Positions 32,085 to 40,691 of a stretch of 64,000 nt of DNA are shown in pieces. The notes under the pieces are model-generated. The model had not been told where the DNA came from, ran no database searches, and was given only the letters and a program-made list of their open reading frames with translations. The stretch covers positions 1,511,501 through 1,575,500 of the forward strand of contig NZ_JQNJ01000001.1 of assembly GCF_000745185.1 (NCBI RefSeq), read 5' to 3'. The translations under genes and the position numbers were made by a program. Source of the stretch: Muricauda sp. MAR_2010_75. Lineage in GTDB: Bacteria > Bacteroidota > Bacteroidia > Flavobacteriales > Flavobacteriaceae. Within the stretch, counting starts at the first letter, position 1, and each line of letters starts with the position of its first letter.

Positions 32085-33632
32085 TTACCTAATAAAAATA
32101 GAAAGGACAGTTGAATCCCCAGCTCCTTCTGTAAGTTCAAGTTCCAGAGGATTTCCATTTTTCCAAACAACGGCATATAAATTTTCACCTAGAAGTTCTA
32201 AACCTCCCACATAAACATCTTCATCATAAACGTATACTGAGGAAGCACCAGAACCCATGGAACCCATGTTAGTTGGTGTCCCATTTTTCCAAACTACCGC
32301 TTGTTGGAATGTTTCTTGACCTTCATAATAGCTGCCAGCTACATAAACATCTTGACCCATAACGAATATTGATTGAGCATCTGCATTTTGTGAACCATCA
32401 GACAAATTTGTGACCATTCCATTTTTCCAATACTTGGCGACCCAAATTCCGTTGTCATTTTCCTCATAACCTGCCACATAGATATCTGAACCTACCGCAT
32501 AAACCGAATATGCTCTACCGTGATACGTTTCATCGGTCAAATCAATTTGTGTATTATCTTCCCATAATTTTGGGGTTCCATTTTCATGTTGTACACTCTC
32601 CTCATAACCTGCAGTATAAATGCCAGTGGCGTTGACAAATATTTCAGACGCTAGGGCCCCTTCTACACTATCATCCGTTAAGGCACCAAATAAACTTCCA
32701 TTTTTCCAAATGTTGGCTATAGCAGTATCATTTTCATTGGTTTCACTACCTACCACATAAATATTTCCTTCAAAAACATAAATTGAATGCGCCACACCAA
32801 AGTTGCTCGAATCTGTAAGGGTGTATAAATGTTCTCCGTTTTTCCAAACTTGGGCAGTAGGGATATCATTTTCACCTAACACAATGCCGCATGCGTAAAT
32901 ATCACTTCCATCCACGAATACCGATGTTGCCGCACCAAATGCAGTACCATCGGTTAAATTTGTAGCAACTCCATTTTTCCAAATTTTAGCAACGGCTATA
33001 CCATTAATTTCCTCATATCCCACGGCAAAAACACTTGGGCTTACGTTTACAATACAATTAGTGCTTACCTCTTCGCTTATAAAAGCATTGATAAAGGTGC
33101 TTCCTTCTGAAACACCAGTAATTGTGCCGTTTTCATCCACAATAACCACACTTTCATCATCCGAACTCCAAACAATATCGTTGGCGCTAACATCACCTGT
33201 AAGTGTGAATGCTAGTGTCTCGGTGTCCAAGCTAAATAGGTCCACTATATTTTTATTAAGGGCAATCCCACCATCAATCGCTTTTTCTTCGGTCACCGTA
33301 AAAGTACCTCCCGTATCTGTTTTTCCACCAACGGTAACACTAATGTTCCCTGAGACGGCTCCTTCGGGGACTGTGATAAAGATTTCAGTGGCCGAGGTAC
33401 TGGTGACCGTTGCTGTGATATTTCCAATCTTTACGGTGTTGGCGGCTTTGGTGGCGCCAAAATTTGATCCCTGAATCCAAATAGTGGTACCCACAATTCC
33501 TTCAGTAGGACTAAAGCTGTTGATTTTAGGCCCTTGTTGCGTGGGTTCATTGGGGCCATTTTCTTTTGAACAGGAAAGGATGGTCAGTCCCATACAAAAC
33601 ACGATTGATGCTAAAAACGCAATTTTTTTCAT
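32085..33632 (-). CDS. IPT/TIG and Ig-like lipoprotein with WKNG repeat domain
   Basis: A 515-residue lipoprotein, with lipobox Cys21 in TILSCSKENG. Residues about 35-115 are an IPT/TIG immunoglobulin-like fold (INSFSPTEGIVGTTIWIQGSNFG). About 125-210 are a bacterial Ig-like (BIG2) domain (DDESVVIVDENGTITGVSEGSTFINA). From about 215 to the end come around seven repeats with the core W.NG...NLTDG....A.SVFV.G.DIYVAGYE, probably a beta-propeller. ATG 33632 begins the signal peptide; the open frame runs further upstream. It is a paralogue of the next gene. Function unknown; cell-surface location is likely. Confidence 0.85.
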   Translation of the reverse strand: MKKIAFLASIVFCMGLTILSCSKENGPNEPTQQGPKINSFSPTEGIVGTTIWIQGSNFGATKAANTVKIGNITATVTSTSATEIFITVPEGAVSGNISVTVGGKTDTGGTFTVTEEKAIDGGIALNKNIVDLFSLDTETLAFTLTGDVSANDIVWSSDDESVVIVDENGTITGVSEGSTFINAFISEEVSTNCIVNVSPSVFAVGYEEINGIAVAKIWKNGVATNLTDGTAFGAATSVFVDGSDIYACGIVLGENDIPTAQVWKNGEHLYTLTDSSNFGVAHSIYVFEGNIYVVGSETNENDTAIANIWKNGSLFGALTDDSVEGALASEIFVNATGIYTAGYEESVQHENGTPKLWEDNTQIDLTDETYHGRAYSVYAVGSDIYVAGYEENDNGIWVAKYWKNGMVTNLSDGSQNADAQSIFVMGQDVYVAGSYYEGQETFQQAVVWKNGTPTNMGSMGSGASSVYVYDEDVYVGGLELLGENLYAVVWKNGNPLELELTEGAGDSTVLSIFIR

Positions 33633-33771
33633 GATTGGACTTTTATGGTTAAGTAATCCAATTAACTGTAAATAAAGGGTATAGAGGGAAGTGAATTTAT
33701 GTATGCCCTGTTTGGGTTGACGTAACTGATTATAACGTTTTGCTATGTAGGACAAACCCTTCGTAAATCAA

Positions 33772-33795
33772 AAATCCCGACCATGGTCGGGATTT
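33772..33795. terminator. Terminator after the second WKNG lipoprotein
   Basis: AAATCCCGACCA and TGGTCGGGATTT form a perfect 24-bp palindrome. On the minus strand it is followed by a T run, so it ends the lipoprotein gene at 33823-35379. It lies upstream of the other lipoprotein gene. Confidence 0.8.
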
Positions 33796-33822
33796 CTTTT
33801 GTTTCGGTGATTAATGGTTATA

Positions 33823-35379
33823 TTATTTTACAAAAACAGAGGTTCCAAATCCAGCTCCAAGGTCAGTTTGCACACCATTCACCCAAAGTTTTGCCATATA
33901 AACTCCATTTTCAATCTGATATCCAGCCAAATAGACATCTGAGTCATATAAGAATACAGAACGAGCTGATGAAGGACCCATTCCACCATCGGCCAATGCG
34001 GTCGGTGAACCATTTGTCCACAAGGTGGCGAATGATTGATTTTGGGCATTTGTCTGTGCACCGGCGACAAAGATATCCGTTCCATTTCCTGTTACAGATA
34101 GTGCCGTACCTTCATTAATATTGGTAAGCGCTACGGGATTGGGTTGACTACTATCCCAAAGTAGTGCCTTAAAGCCAGCAATATCTTGTTCGCCAGCTAC
34201 ATAGGTATTTCCATTTTGTACAAATACAGAATTAGCTTGGGCTTGGGTAGAACCATCAGTTAAGCCAACGACTTGGTCGTTGAACCACAGTATGGCCGCC
34301 TTGGTTCCATTAATGGATTGACTTCCCACAACATAAACATCAGTGCCATCTACATACACATCATAGGCGTATGCGTTACTGGAACCATCAGAAACTATAT
34401 TGGCCATTTGGTCTATCCATAACATAGCATCCCTTGTACCATTGTGGAGCTCATAACCTGCCACAAAGCTAGTCCCATTTTCGTTAATAAAAATGGATTG
34501 CGCTTCAGCTTCATTTGCTGGGTTGGAAAGTATGGTGGCCTTAATATTTTCACCGTCTGGTTCCCATAACATGGCAACTTTAACTCCATTGACGAATTCA
34601 TAACCAACTACGTGAACTATTCCGTTGTCGTCCACAAAGACTGAATGTGCCCTTGCGTTGTTGGTTCCATCGGTAAGATTATGCGCTTCGCCATTCTTCC
34701 ATAAAACAGCAACAACATTATTCCCAGAAAGGTCAAAACCAGCTACATACACATTGGGAACAACCGTTACAGTGGCATTTGAAGAGGACTGGGCCAAAGA
34801 GGCGGTGATTGTGGCCGTACCTACACTTACTGCAGTAACGTTTCCATCTTGGTCCACGGTGGCCACTGTCTCATTGTCCGAGGTCCAACTAACGGTAAGT
34901 CCATCAGCATTTGTAGTGGCCGCAGTGAGGATTTCGGTGTCCCCTACGAACAGTTCCAGCAATTCCTTTTGGAGAACAACGGTAGGGGAATCTGGCTCAG
35001 GCTCCACATCTTCAACGGTAATGGTAACGTTCGCATATTTACCCACAATACCATCGTGGGCCCTTACGATGATGGTATGTTCTTCGACGGATTCAAAATC
35101 AAGATTTTTTCCTTGTTTTAGACTTAAATCGCCTAATAATGAAATTTCGAAAAGATCAGAATCATCTTTATGGATGCTAAAAGTGATTTTGTGATTTTCC
35201 ACATCATCAGCTCTTACTGTTTCTATGATGTCCGTGTCGCTGATGTCTTCCCTTGCACTAAAGCTTTGATCATTAATTACAGGAGGGGTATTCAAATAGA
35301 CAGAGCCCGGTTCGTCGGGACCGCATGACCATAGGGCGACCATGGCAAAAACTCCCCAGAAAAGATTTCTAATTTTCAT
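33823..35379 (-). CDS. Cadherin-like and Ig-like lipoprotein with WKNG repeat domain
   Basis: A 518-residue lipoprotein, with Cys19 in ALWSCGPDEP. Residues about 30-115 form a cadherin-like domain (VINDQSFSAREDISDTD, FEISLLGDLSLKQGKNLDFE, VRAHDG). A BIG2 Ig-like domain follows at 125-205 (SDNETVATVDQDGNVTAVSVG). The rest is the same WKNG/LTDG/SVFV/VAGYE repeat domain as in the preceding gene, with about seven units. ATG 35379 begins the signal peptide. The two genes look like tandem duplicates that swapped their N-terminal module. Function unknown. Confidence 0.85.
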   Translation of the reverse strand: MKIRNLFWGVFAMVALWSCGPDEPGSVYLNTPPVINDQSFSAREDISDTDIIETVRADDVENHKITFSIHKDDSDLFEISLLGDLSLKQGKNLDFESVEEHTIIVRAHDGIVGKYANVTITVEDVEPEPDSPTVVLQKELLELFVGDTEILTAATTNADGLTVSWTSDNETVATVDQDGNVTAVSVGTATITASLAQSSSNATVTVVPNVYVAGFDLSGNNVVAVLWKNGEAHNLTDGTNNARAHSVFVDDNGIVHVVGYEFVNGVKVAMLWEPDGENIKATILSNPANEAEAQSIFINENGTSFVAGYELHNGTRDAMLWIDQMANIVSDGSSNAYAYDVYVDGTDVYVVGSQSINGTKAAILWFNDQVVGLTDGSTQAQANSVFVQNGNTYVAGEQDIAGFKALLWDSSQPNPVALTNINEGTALSVTGNGTDIFVAGAQTNAQNQSFATLWTNGSPTALADGGMGPSSARSVFLYDSDVYLAGYQIENGVYMAKLWVNGVQTDLGAGFGTSVFVK

Positions 35380-35586
35380 TTTTCTTTTTTTTGGGTTAAT
35401 ACAAAGCAAGATGGGGCATTATTATATGTTTCAAGGAGGTGATCTTACCTATACCATGTATGGGTTTATGGATGATGCTTTTGAATAAAAGCGCGAAGGA
35501 TTTTTCTGAGTGAAATCGGCATTTATCGTCACAGGGCTTTCTCTCCAGGATTGGTTTTTTTAGGTCTATAAAATGGTGACATTTCT

Positions 35587-35594
35587 TACTTTTG
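35587..35594 (+). promoter_or_regulatory. -7 box of the DUF3078 gene
   Basis: TACTTTTG matches TAnnTTTG and lies 25 bases before ATG 35620. No TTG is present at the usual -33 distance. Confidence 0.4.
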
Positions 35595-35619
35595 GGGTCT
35601 AAACTCTAAACCTCATACT

Positions 35620-36552
35620 ATGAAAAAAATACTTATAACTGCAGGGATGTTCTTTGCTTTTGTTTCAGCGCAGGCACAGACCGCTGAAGAAATCAAAGCT
35701 GAGATGGCTCCAAAAAAAGATTCTATTGCAGCCATTCAAGGTCGGGTTGATGCGCTTCAGGCCCAATTGGATGCTCTTCCAGGTTGGAAAATAGGGGCTT
35801 TTGGTACTATTGGCGGGAGCCTCTCCAATTTTAACAATTGGTTTGCCCAAGGCATTCCCAATAACTCTTCAGGAAACATTGGTTTTACGGTAAATGCTTA
35901 TGCCAATTTGCAGGAAAAGAAGTTCTTTTGGAGAAATGCGGCCAACCTTAATCTTACTTGGGTGAAGCTGGATGATAAGGATGACCCCACTGATGATGAT
36001 AGCTTCAGGCAGGCTACGGATGTGTTCAATATTTCTTCGCTTTATGGTAGAAAGGTGAGTGAAAAATTTGCCATTTCTGCTCTGGCGGAATACAGAACCA
36101 CCATTTTGAGCAACTTTAATGATCCCGGGTACTTGGATTTGGGCATTGGTGCCACGTGGACACCGATTACGGATTTGGTAGTGGTCATGCACCCGTTGAA
36201 CTACAACTTTGTGTTCAGTAGTGAGGATACCATTTTTGAGTCTTCCATGGGTGCCAAGATTTTGGCCGATTACACCAAAAAAATAGGAGCTGTCAATTTT
36301 AAGAGTAACCTTTCCTTATTCCAAAGTTATAAGAGTGGTGATTTGAGCAACTGGACCTGGACCAACTCATTCTCATATACATTATGGAAAATGATTGGGG
36401 TTGGTTTTGATTTTGGTCTGAGAAACAACAAACAGGAAACCTTAAACTACATTGTCAACAACGCACCCACTCCAGACCCAACCGCCACATTTGATACCAT
36501 TGACAATGAATTACAAACGTACTGGACCTTGGGATTGAGTTATAAGTTTTAA
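35620..36552 (+). CDS. DUF3078 outer-membrane protein
   Basis: A 310-residue exported protein. Signal peptide MKKILITAGMFFAFVSAQAQ is followed by a short helical stretch (about 21-50) and then alternating beta-strands ending in aromatic TYWTLGLSYKF. Those features fit the DUF3078 barrel family, with terminal Phe as in outer-membrane proteins. GGSLSNFNNWFAQG is the characteristic family motif. Role unknown. A strong hairpin terminator follows at 36664-36687. Confidence 0.86.
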   Translation: MKKILITAGMFFAFVSAQAQTAEEIKAEMAPKKDSIAAIQGRVDALQAQLDALPGWKIGAFGTIGGSLSNFNNWFAQGIPNNSSGNIGFTVNAYANLQEKKFFWRNAANLNLTWVKLDDKDDPTDDDSFRQATDVFNISSLYGRKVSEKFAISALAEYRTTILSNFNDPGYLDLGIGATWTPITDLVVVMHPLNYNFVFSSEDTIFESSMGAKILADYTKKIGAVNFKSNLSLFQSYKSGDLSNWTWTNSFSYTLWKMIGVGFDFGLRNNKQETLNYIVNNAPTPDPTATFDTIDNELQTYWTLGLSYKF

Positions 36553-36564
36553 TTTGTTTTACAC

Positions 36565-36631
36565 GCCTGCCTGCTGTAGGTAGGAATAACGCAAAAGAAC
36601 TACGGTATGTTACATTGAGCGCAGTCGAAAT
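36565..36631. repeat. Palindromic intergenic repeats (incl. REP-like copy D)
   Basis: GCCTGCCTGC and GTAGGTAGG (36565-36584) form a short imperfect hairpin. TTGAGCGCAGTCGAAAT at 36615-36631 is a member of the TGAGCGnAGyCGAA family. Its ends ACATT (36612-36616) and AATGT (36629-36633) can pair around it. Confidence 0.45.
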
Positions 36632-36663
36632 GTGATAGATAAACTATCAGTAATCTAACAAAA

Positions 36664-36687
36664 AACGCCCTCAAACCTGAGGGCGTT
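36664..36687 (+). terminator. Terminator after the DUF3078 gene
   Basis: AACGCCCTCA (36664-36673) pairs perfectly with TGAGGGCGTT (36678-36687) around the loop AACC. It is followed by CTTG rather than a long T run, but is preceded by AAAAA. It could end transcription in either direction. Confidence 0.75.
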
Positions 36688-36690
36688 CTT

Positions 36691-37067
36691 GTGGGGTGCA
36701 ATATGATTTTTACCTGTTTTTAAGTCCATGGTCAAAGTAGGTTAAGATCATAAGATAAGAGTAAGACACTAAAGGCTTAAAAACAGTTTGAAAGTAGTTT
36801 TTCTGTGGTTATACCCTAAATTTTTGTTGTGAACTGTTCAAAATATGTGGTGGCGAGACATCTTCAGGCGGTTCATCGATAAATAAAACACCTTGACCTC
36901 AACCAAAATAATAGCTTTTGATTCTTGCATGTCAGCATTTGGAACCCCAATGTTAGTTCTTGGCCATTACAAAAGGTATTCTTGCTGTGTGCTATGTTAG
37001 ACACGAATCAAAAAATGGTAATAGCAACAAAGACAATATATTAAGACCTTATTTCTTACATTTAAAG
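36691..37067. other. Gene-free stretch upstream of the HTCS gene
   Basis: About 375 AT-rich bases without a convincing gene. A long in-frame extension of the HTCS reading frame starts at 36960 but is unlike a signal peptide. A near -7 box TACATTTA lies a few bases before the likely GTG/TTG start codons. No tRNA-like fold or clear repeat is seen. Confidence 0.4.
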
Positions 37068-39878
37068 GTGACATTGCGCTGTTTCATAACCCTATTTCTG
37101 GTTTCGATGAGTCTGTATCCACAATCGAGGCTGGATTCCCTTTTGCCCAAATTGCCAACCATGAAAGAGGACAGCACTAAGGTACAGGCCTATTTGGATG
37201 TAGCTTGGGATTTACTGCGTAAAGATGTCCAAACCACTTTTCAATATGCAGATTCAGCGGCCATGCTTGCCAAAAAACTGGGTTTGCCCTATAAATTGAC
37301 ACGTGCCAAACGGACCAAGAGTTTTGCCTTGACCGGGATGGGCAAATATGCAGAGGCCGAAATCTTTCTCCAAGAAGCTATGGATGGCTTTGTTTCAGAA
37401 GACAATCAAACCATGATTTTGGACACCCAAATAGAATTTGGTTGGTTGAAATGGCAACAAGATTTGCTGGAAGAGTCAACGGCTTATTTTGTTGGGGGAC
37501 TGCCTTTGGCCAAAGAACTTAAGGATCAGCAGCGGGAGGCGCGTATCCACAATCATTTGGGAGGCATCTACAGGGTGCAAAAGCAATATAATAAATCCAT
37601 TGAGCACTATACCTTGGCACTGAACCTTGTGGAAGCTCTGGATTTTGTACCGGGAATTTCTGCCTGCCTTTCCAATTTGTCCGCGGCATATAGGGACATC
37701 AAGGATTATGAAAAAGCGCTTGAATATGCGAACCGAGCTCTAGCTTTTAAAGAAGAACAGGGAGATGATTTGGGAGCGGGGAGAGCGTTGAACAACATTG
37801 GGCTTATTTATAAGGACACCCAGGTTTTTGACAAGGCTGAACAGGCTTTTCAACAAGCGTATAACATCGCTGATAAAGTGGGGGATCAAAAGTTGATTTC
37901 CCATGTGGAACACAATCAGATGGTTCTAGCATTCTCCAAAAAGGAATATCCCCGCAGCATAATGCTTGGTGAAAAAATATTGAGTGGTACACAGGCACTG
38001 AGTGACATTGAGATGGTCACGGATTTGTACAAGCACCTCTCCAAGGCCCATGCTGAAATGGGGAATTATCCCGAAGCCTATCGTTATGCAGTGAAGGAAC
38101 AGGAGTTTTCAGATAGTTTGTACAATAAGAACTTGGCCACCATTACCAACGACATTGAGGCCAAATATCAGAATGAACAAAAGACCAAAGAAATTGCCTT
38201 ACTCGCTTCTGAAAAAGAACTTCAAGACCTGCAATTGACACAGCGCATAAAGGAACGCAACGTAATCATTGTTTTTGCGACACTGGCTTTTTTACTCGCT
38301 TTATTGCTTTACAATCAATATCGAATCAAGCAGAAATCCAATAAAGAGCTGCATAAATTGGATGAACTCAAATCCAATTTTTTTGCCAATATATCCCATG
38401 AATTCCGAACGCCCCTTACTTTGATCAAGGGACCTATAGAACATTTGGAACAAAATCCGGATGAACAATTGGGACGGGAAGAAATCAAAATGATCCGGCG
38501 AAACACCAATAAAGTGCTGGGTTTGGTGAACCAATTGTTGGAGCTTTCCAAAATAGATCAGGGCAAACTGCAATTGGAGCCCACCGAAGGGGATGTCTAC
38601 AAATGCCTCCGGGCCGCGGCATCCTCCTTCAACTCACATGCGGCACAACGGCATATGGACTATCGGGTACGGATTCCGAAGGAAACTCTTTGGGCGGCCT
38701 ATGATCGGGACAAATTGGAAAAGGTGGTCTACAATCTTTTGAGCAATGCCTTTAAATTTAGTGAGGACGGTGAAATGGTTGCTTTTGCGGCCCATTATCA
38801 AAATGATGAACTGACCATTCAGGTGTCCGATTCCGGAAAAGGCATTTCTGAAGACAAGCTGCCTTTTATTTTTGACCGATTTTATCAGGTGGACTACAGT
38901 TCAACCAAGGAAAGTGGTGGATCCGGCATTGGGCTGTCCCTCTCCAAAGATCTTATTGAGTTGATGGATGGGACCATTACCGTTTCCAGCGAAGCAGGGA
39001 AAGGCACCTTTTTTAAGGTGCAGTTGCCTTTGGAACGGATTAAGACACGGCATTTGGTTTCTGATAATGGTGCTGTCGATGTAAAAACGGAACCGCCCAA
39101 ACCTTTTCAACTTGCCCGAACGGATAAACGGAATCTCTCCGAAATCCTCTTGATTGAGGACAACGAGGACATGCGGCAGTTCATAAAGGGTCAATTGGTA
39201 AAGGAATATCGGGTTTTGGAAGCCATCAATGGCGAAAAAGGATTGGGAATGGCCATAGCCAAGGTTCCAGACCTTATTATTACGGACTTGATGATGCCAA
39301 AAATGGATGGGATTGAGCTCTGTAAAAAACTAAAGACCGATGTACGGACCAGCCATATCCCCGTAATTATGCTCACGGCCCGGGCAGGAATCGAAAATAA
39401 AATTGAGGGACTGGAAACGGGAGCCGATGATTATTTGACCAAACCCTTTGATGCGAAAGAACTTATGGTGCGCATCAAGAACCTGATAACACAACGGAAA
39501 CGGCTCAGGAACCATTTTGGCACTAATAATCCTGTGGTTGACCCAGCAAAGGTGACCACTACCTCATTGGACAAAAAATTTCTGGAAAGGGTACTGGACC
39601 TGTTGGAAAAGGAACATTCCAATGCTGAGTTTGGTGTTCCGCAAATGCAGGAAACCTTGGCCATGAGCAAAACGCAACTGCACCGAAAACTCAAAGCACT
39701 CACTAATGAGTCCCCTGGGGAATTACTGCGGAATTTCAGACTAAAAAGGGCTGCCCAATTACTCTCACAAGAAGCAGATACCGTTACTCAAGTGGCTTAT
39801 CAAGTTGGGTTCAATAACCTGTCCTATTTTGCCAAATGCTTTAAGGAAATGTTCGGTGTTTCCCCTTCATCTTACTGA
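37068..39878 (+). CDS. HTCS-type hybrid sensor: TPR - histidine kinase - receiver - AraC regulator
   Basis: A hybrid protein of about 936 residues combining a whole two-component system. In order: a signal/anchor (TLRCFITLFLVSMSLYPQ), about six TPR repeats as periplasmic or cytosolic sensor (to about 370), and one membrane helix (VIIVFATLAFLLALLLY). A kinase core then has phospho-His H444 in ISHEFRTPL, N-box NLLSNAFKFS and G-boxes DSGKGIS/GSGIGLSLSK. A receiver domain has D740 in IITDLMMPK, and an AraC domain closes the protein (GFNNLSYFAKCFKEMFGVSPSSY). Start codons GTG 37068 and TTG 37074 (after AAAGGTGACA) are equally plausible; ATG 37107 would cut the signal. It is an orphan HTCS without a SusC/D pair; the barrel gene at 40009 is the likely target. 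Confidence 0.88.
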   Translation: MTLRCFITLFLVSMSLYPQSRLDSLLPKLPTMKEDSTKVQAYLDVAWDLLRKDVQTTFQYADSAAMLAKKLGLPYKLTRAKRTKSFALTGMGKYAEAEIFLQEAMDGFVSEDNQTMILDTQIEFGWLKWQQDLLEESTAYFVGGLPLAKELKDQQREARIHNHLGGIYRVQKQYNKSIEHYTLALNLVEALDFVPGISACLSNLSAAYRDIKDYEKALEYANRALAFKEEQGDDLGAGRALNNIGLIYKDTQVFDKAEQAFQQAYNIADKVGDQKLISHVEHNQMVLAFSKKEYPRSIMLGEKILSGTQALSDIEMVTDLYKHLSKAHAEMGNYPEAYRYAVKEQEFSDSLYNKNLATITNDIEAKYQNEQKTKEIALLASEKELQDLQLTQRIKERNVIIVFATLAFLLALLLYNQYRIKQKSNKELHKLDELKSNFFANISHEFRTPLTLIKGPIEHLEQNPDEQLGREEIKMIRRNTNKVLGLVNQLLELSKIDQGKLQLEPTEGDVYKCLRAAASSFNSHAAQRHMDYRVRIPKETLWAAYDRDKLEKVVYNLLSNAFKFSEDGEMVAFAAHYQNDELTIQVSDSGKGISEDKLPFIFDRFYQVDYSSTKESGGSGIGLSLSKDLIELMDGTITVSSEAGKGTFFKVQLPLERIKTRHLVSDNGAVDVKTEPPKPFQLARTDKRNLSEILLIEDNEDMRQFIKGQLVKEYRVLEAINGEKGLGMAIAKVPDLIITDLMMPKMDGIELCKKLKTDVRTSHIPVIMLTARAGIENKIEGLETGADDYLTKPFDAKELMVRIKNLITQRKRLRNHFGTNNPVVDPAKVTTTSLDKKFLERVLDLLEKEHSNAEFGVPQMQETLAMSKTQLHRKLKALTNESPGELLRNFRLKRAAQLLSQEADTVTQVAYQVGFNNLSYFAKCFKEMFGVSPSSY

Positions 39879-39900
39879 TTTGTTCCCTTAAACCAGTTAC

Positions 39901-39966
39901 TGGCACTCTACTGTCAGTATCTGGCACTCCACTGTCAGCTTAAATTGACCCGAACGGCTAGTTTTG
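39901..39966 (+). promoter_or_regulatory. AraC-type tandem direct repeat and -7 box before the barrel gene
   Basis: TGGCACTCTACTGTCAG (39901-39917) and TGGCACTCCACTGTCAG (39922-39938) agree in 16 of 17 bases with a period of 21, two helix turns. An exact -7 box TAGTTTTG is at 39959-39966, 20 bases after the second copy. The 17-base half-sites spaced by 4 bases reproduce the geometry of E. coli araI1-araI2. The AraC domain of the HTCS protein encoded just upstream is the likely binder. Confidence 0.65.
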
Positions 39967-40008
39967 GATTGATTCCAAAGTACCCCGCCATTTTTAATCG
40001 TAAAACAT

Positions 40009-40581
40009 ATGATGATGAAAAAACTGATTCTTATTACAACAGTCTTGGTGTTGCCTTTTTCAATGGTGCGCGCGCAAGATGTAACCTTTGGGGCCAAGGC
40101 AGGGCTCAATTTATCAACCATTCAGCCAGATTTGGCTGATCCGGCAACGCGGACTTCCTTTCATTTGGGAGGTGTTGCAGAAATTTCGCTAACAGATGAT
40201 TTTTCCATTCAACCCGAATTGTTGTTCTCTTCTCAGGGGGTCAAAGATGAATCGGATGATGACGAGCAAGTAATTCTAAATTATTTGACCCTTCCCATTA
40301 TGGCCAAATACTATGTGGTGGATAACCTTAGTATTGAAGGAGGGCCACAAATTGGGATTTTATTGAAGGCTGAGGTTGAAGATGATGGGGAAACCATTGA
40401 CATTAAGGACAATACAAAATCAACAGATATTGGTTTTGCACTGGGGTTGGGCTACAAATTGGAGAACGGAATCAATTTTGGCGCTCGATACTTTTTCGGT
40501 TCTGACATCAACGATATCAGCGAAGACCCCGACAAGATCAAGAACCGGGTCATCCAAATATCCATTGGTTATTTCTTTTGA
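40009..40581 (+). CDS. Small outer-membrane beta-barrel (porin family, OmpA-like fold)
   Basis: A 190-residue protein. The signal peptide MMMKKLILITTVLVLPFSMVRAQ is followed by strands typical of PF13568-type porins: VTFGAKAGLNLSTI, FHLGGVAEISLTDDFSIQPELLFSSQG, YLTLPIMAKYYVVDNLSIEGGPQIGI, IGFALGLGYKLENGINFGARYFFG, then terminal IQISIGYFF. Eight strands are expected. Substrate, if any, is unknown. The promoter region carries two 17-bp direct repeats matching AraC-type activation, so it is probably regulated by the adjacent HTCS protein. Confidence 0.88.
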   Translation: MMMKKLILITTVLVLPFSMVRAQDVTFGAKAGLNLSTIQPDLADPATRTSFHLGGVAEISLTDDFSIQPELLFSSQGVKDESDDDEQVILNYLTLPIMAKYYVVDNLSIEGGPQIGILLKAEVEDDGETIDIKDNTKSTDIGFALGLGYKLENGINFGARYFFGSDINDISEDPDKIKNRVIQISIGYFF

Positions 40582-40691
40582 TACGGGATATGTAAGCTAT
40601 GAACCAGGGTCACACAAAATTTTGAAGAGGTAAAAAGATGCTTGCTTCGATTCAATATGGGAGGAAGGTACCAACTGACCGTAGTATTGCA

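Noticed and set aside
36553..37067. tRNA or small RNA gene in the largest spacer
   Set aside because: No cloverleaf, CCA end or conserved T-loop could be found; only a terminator and short palindromes are visible.
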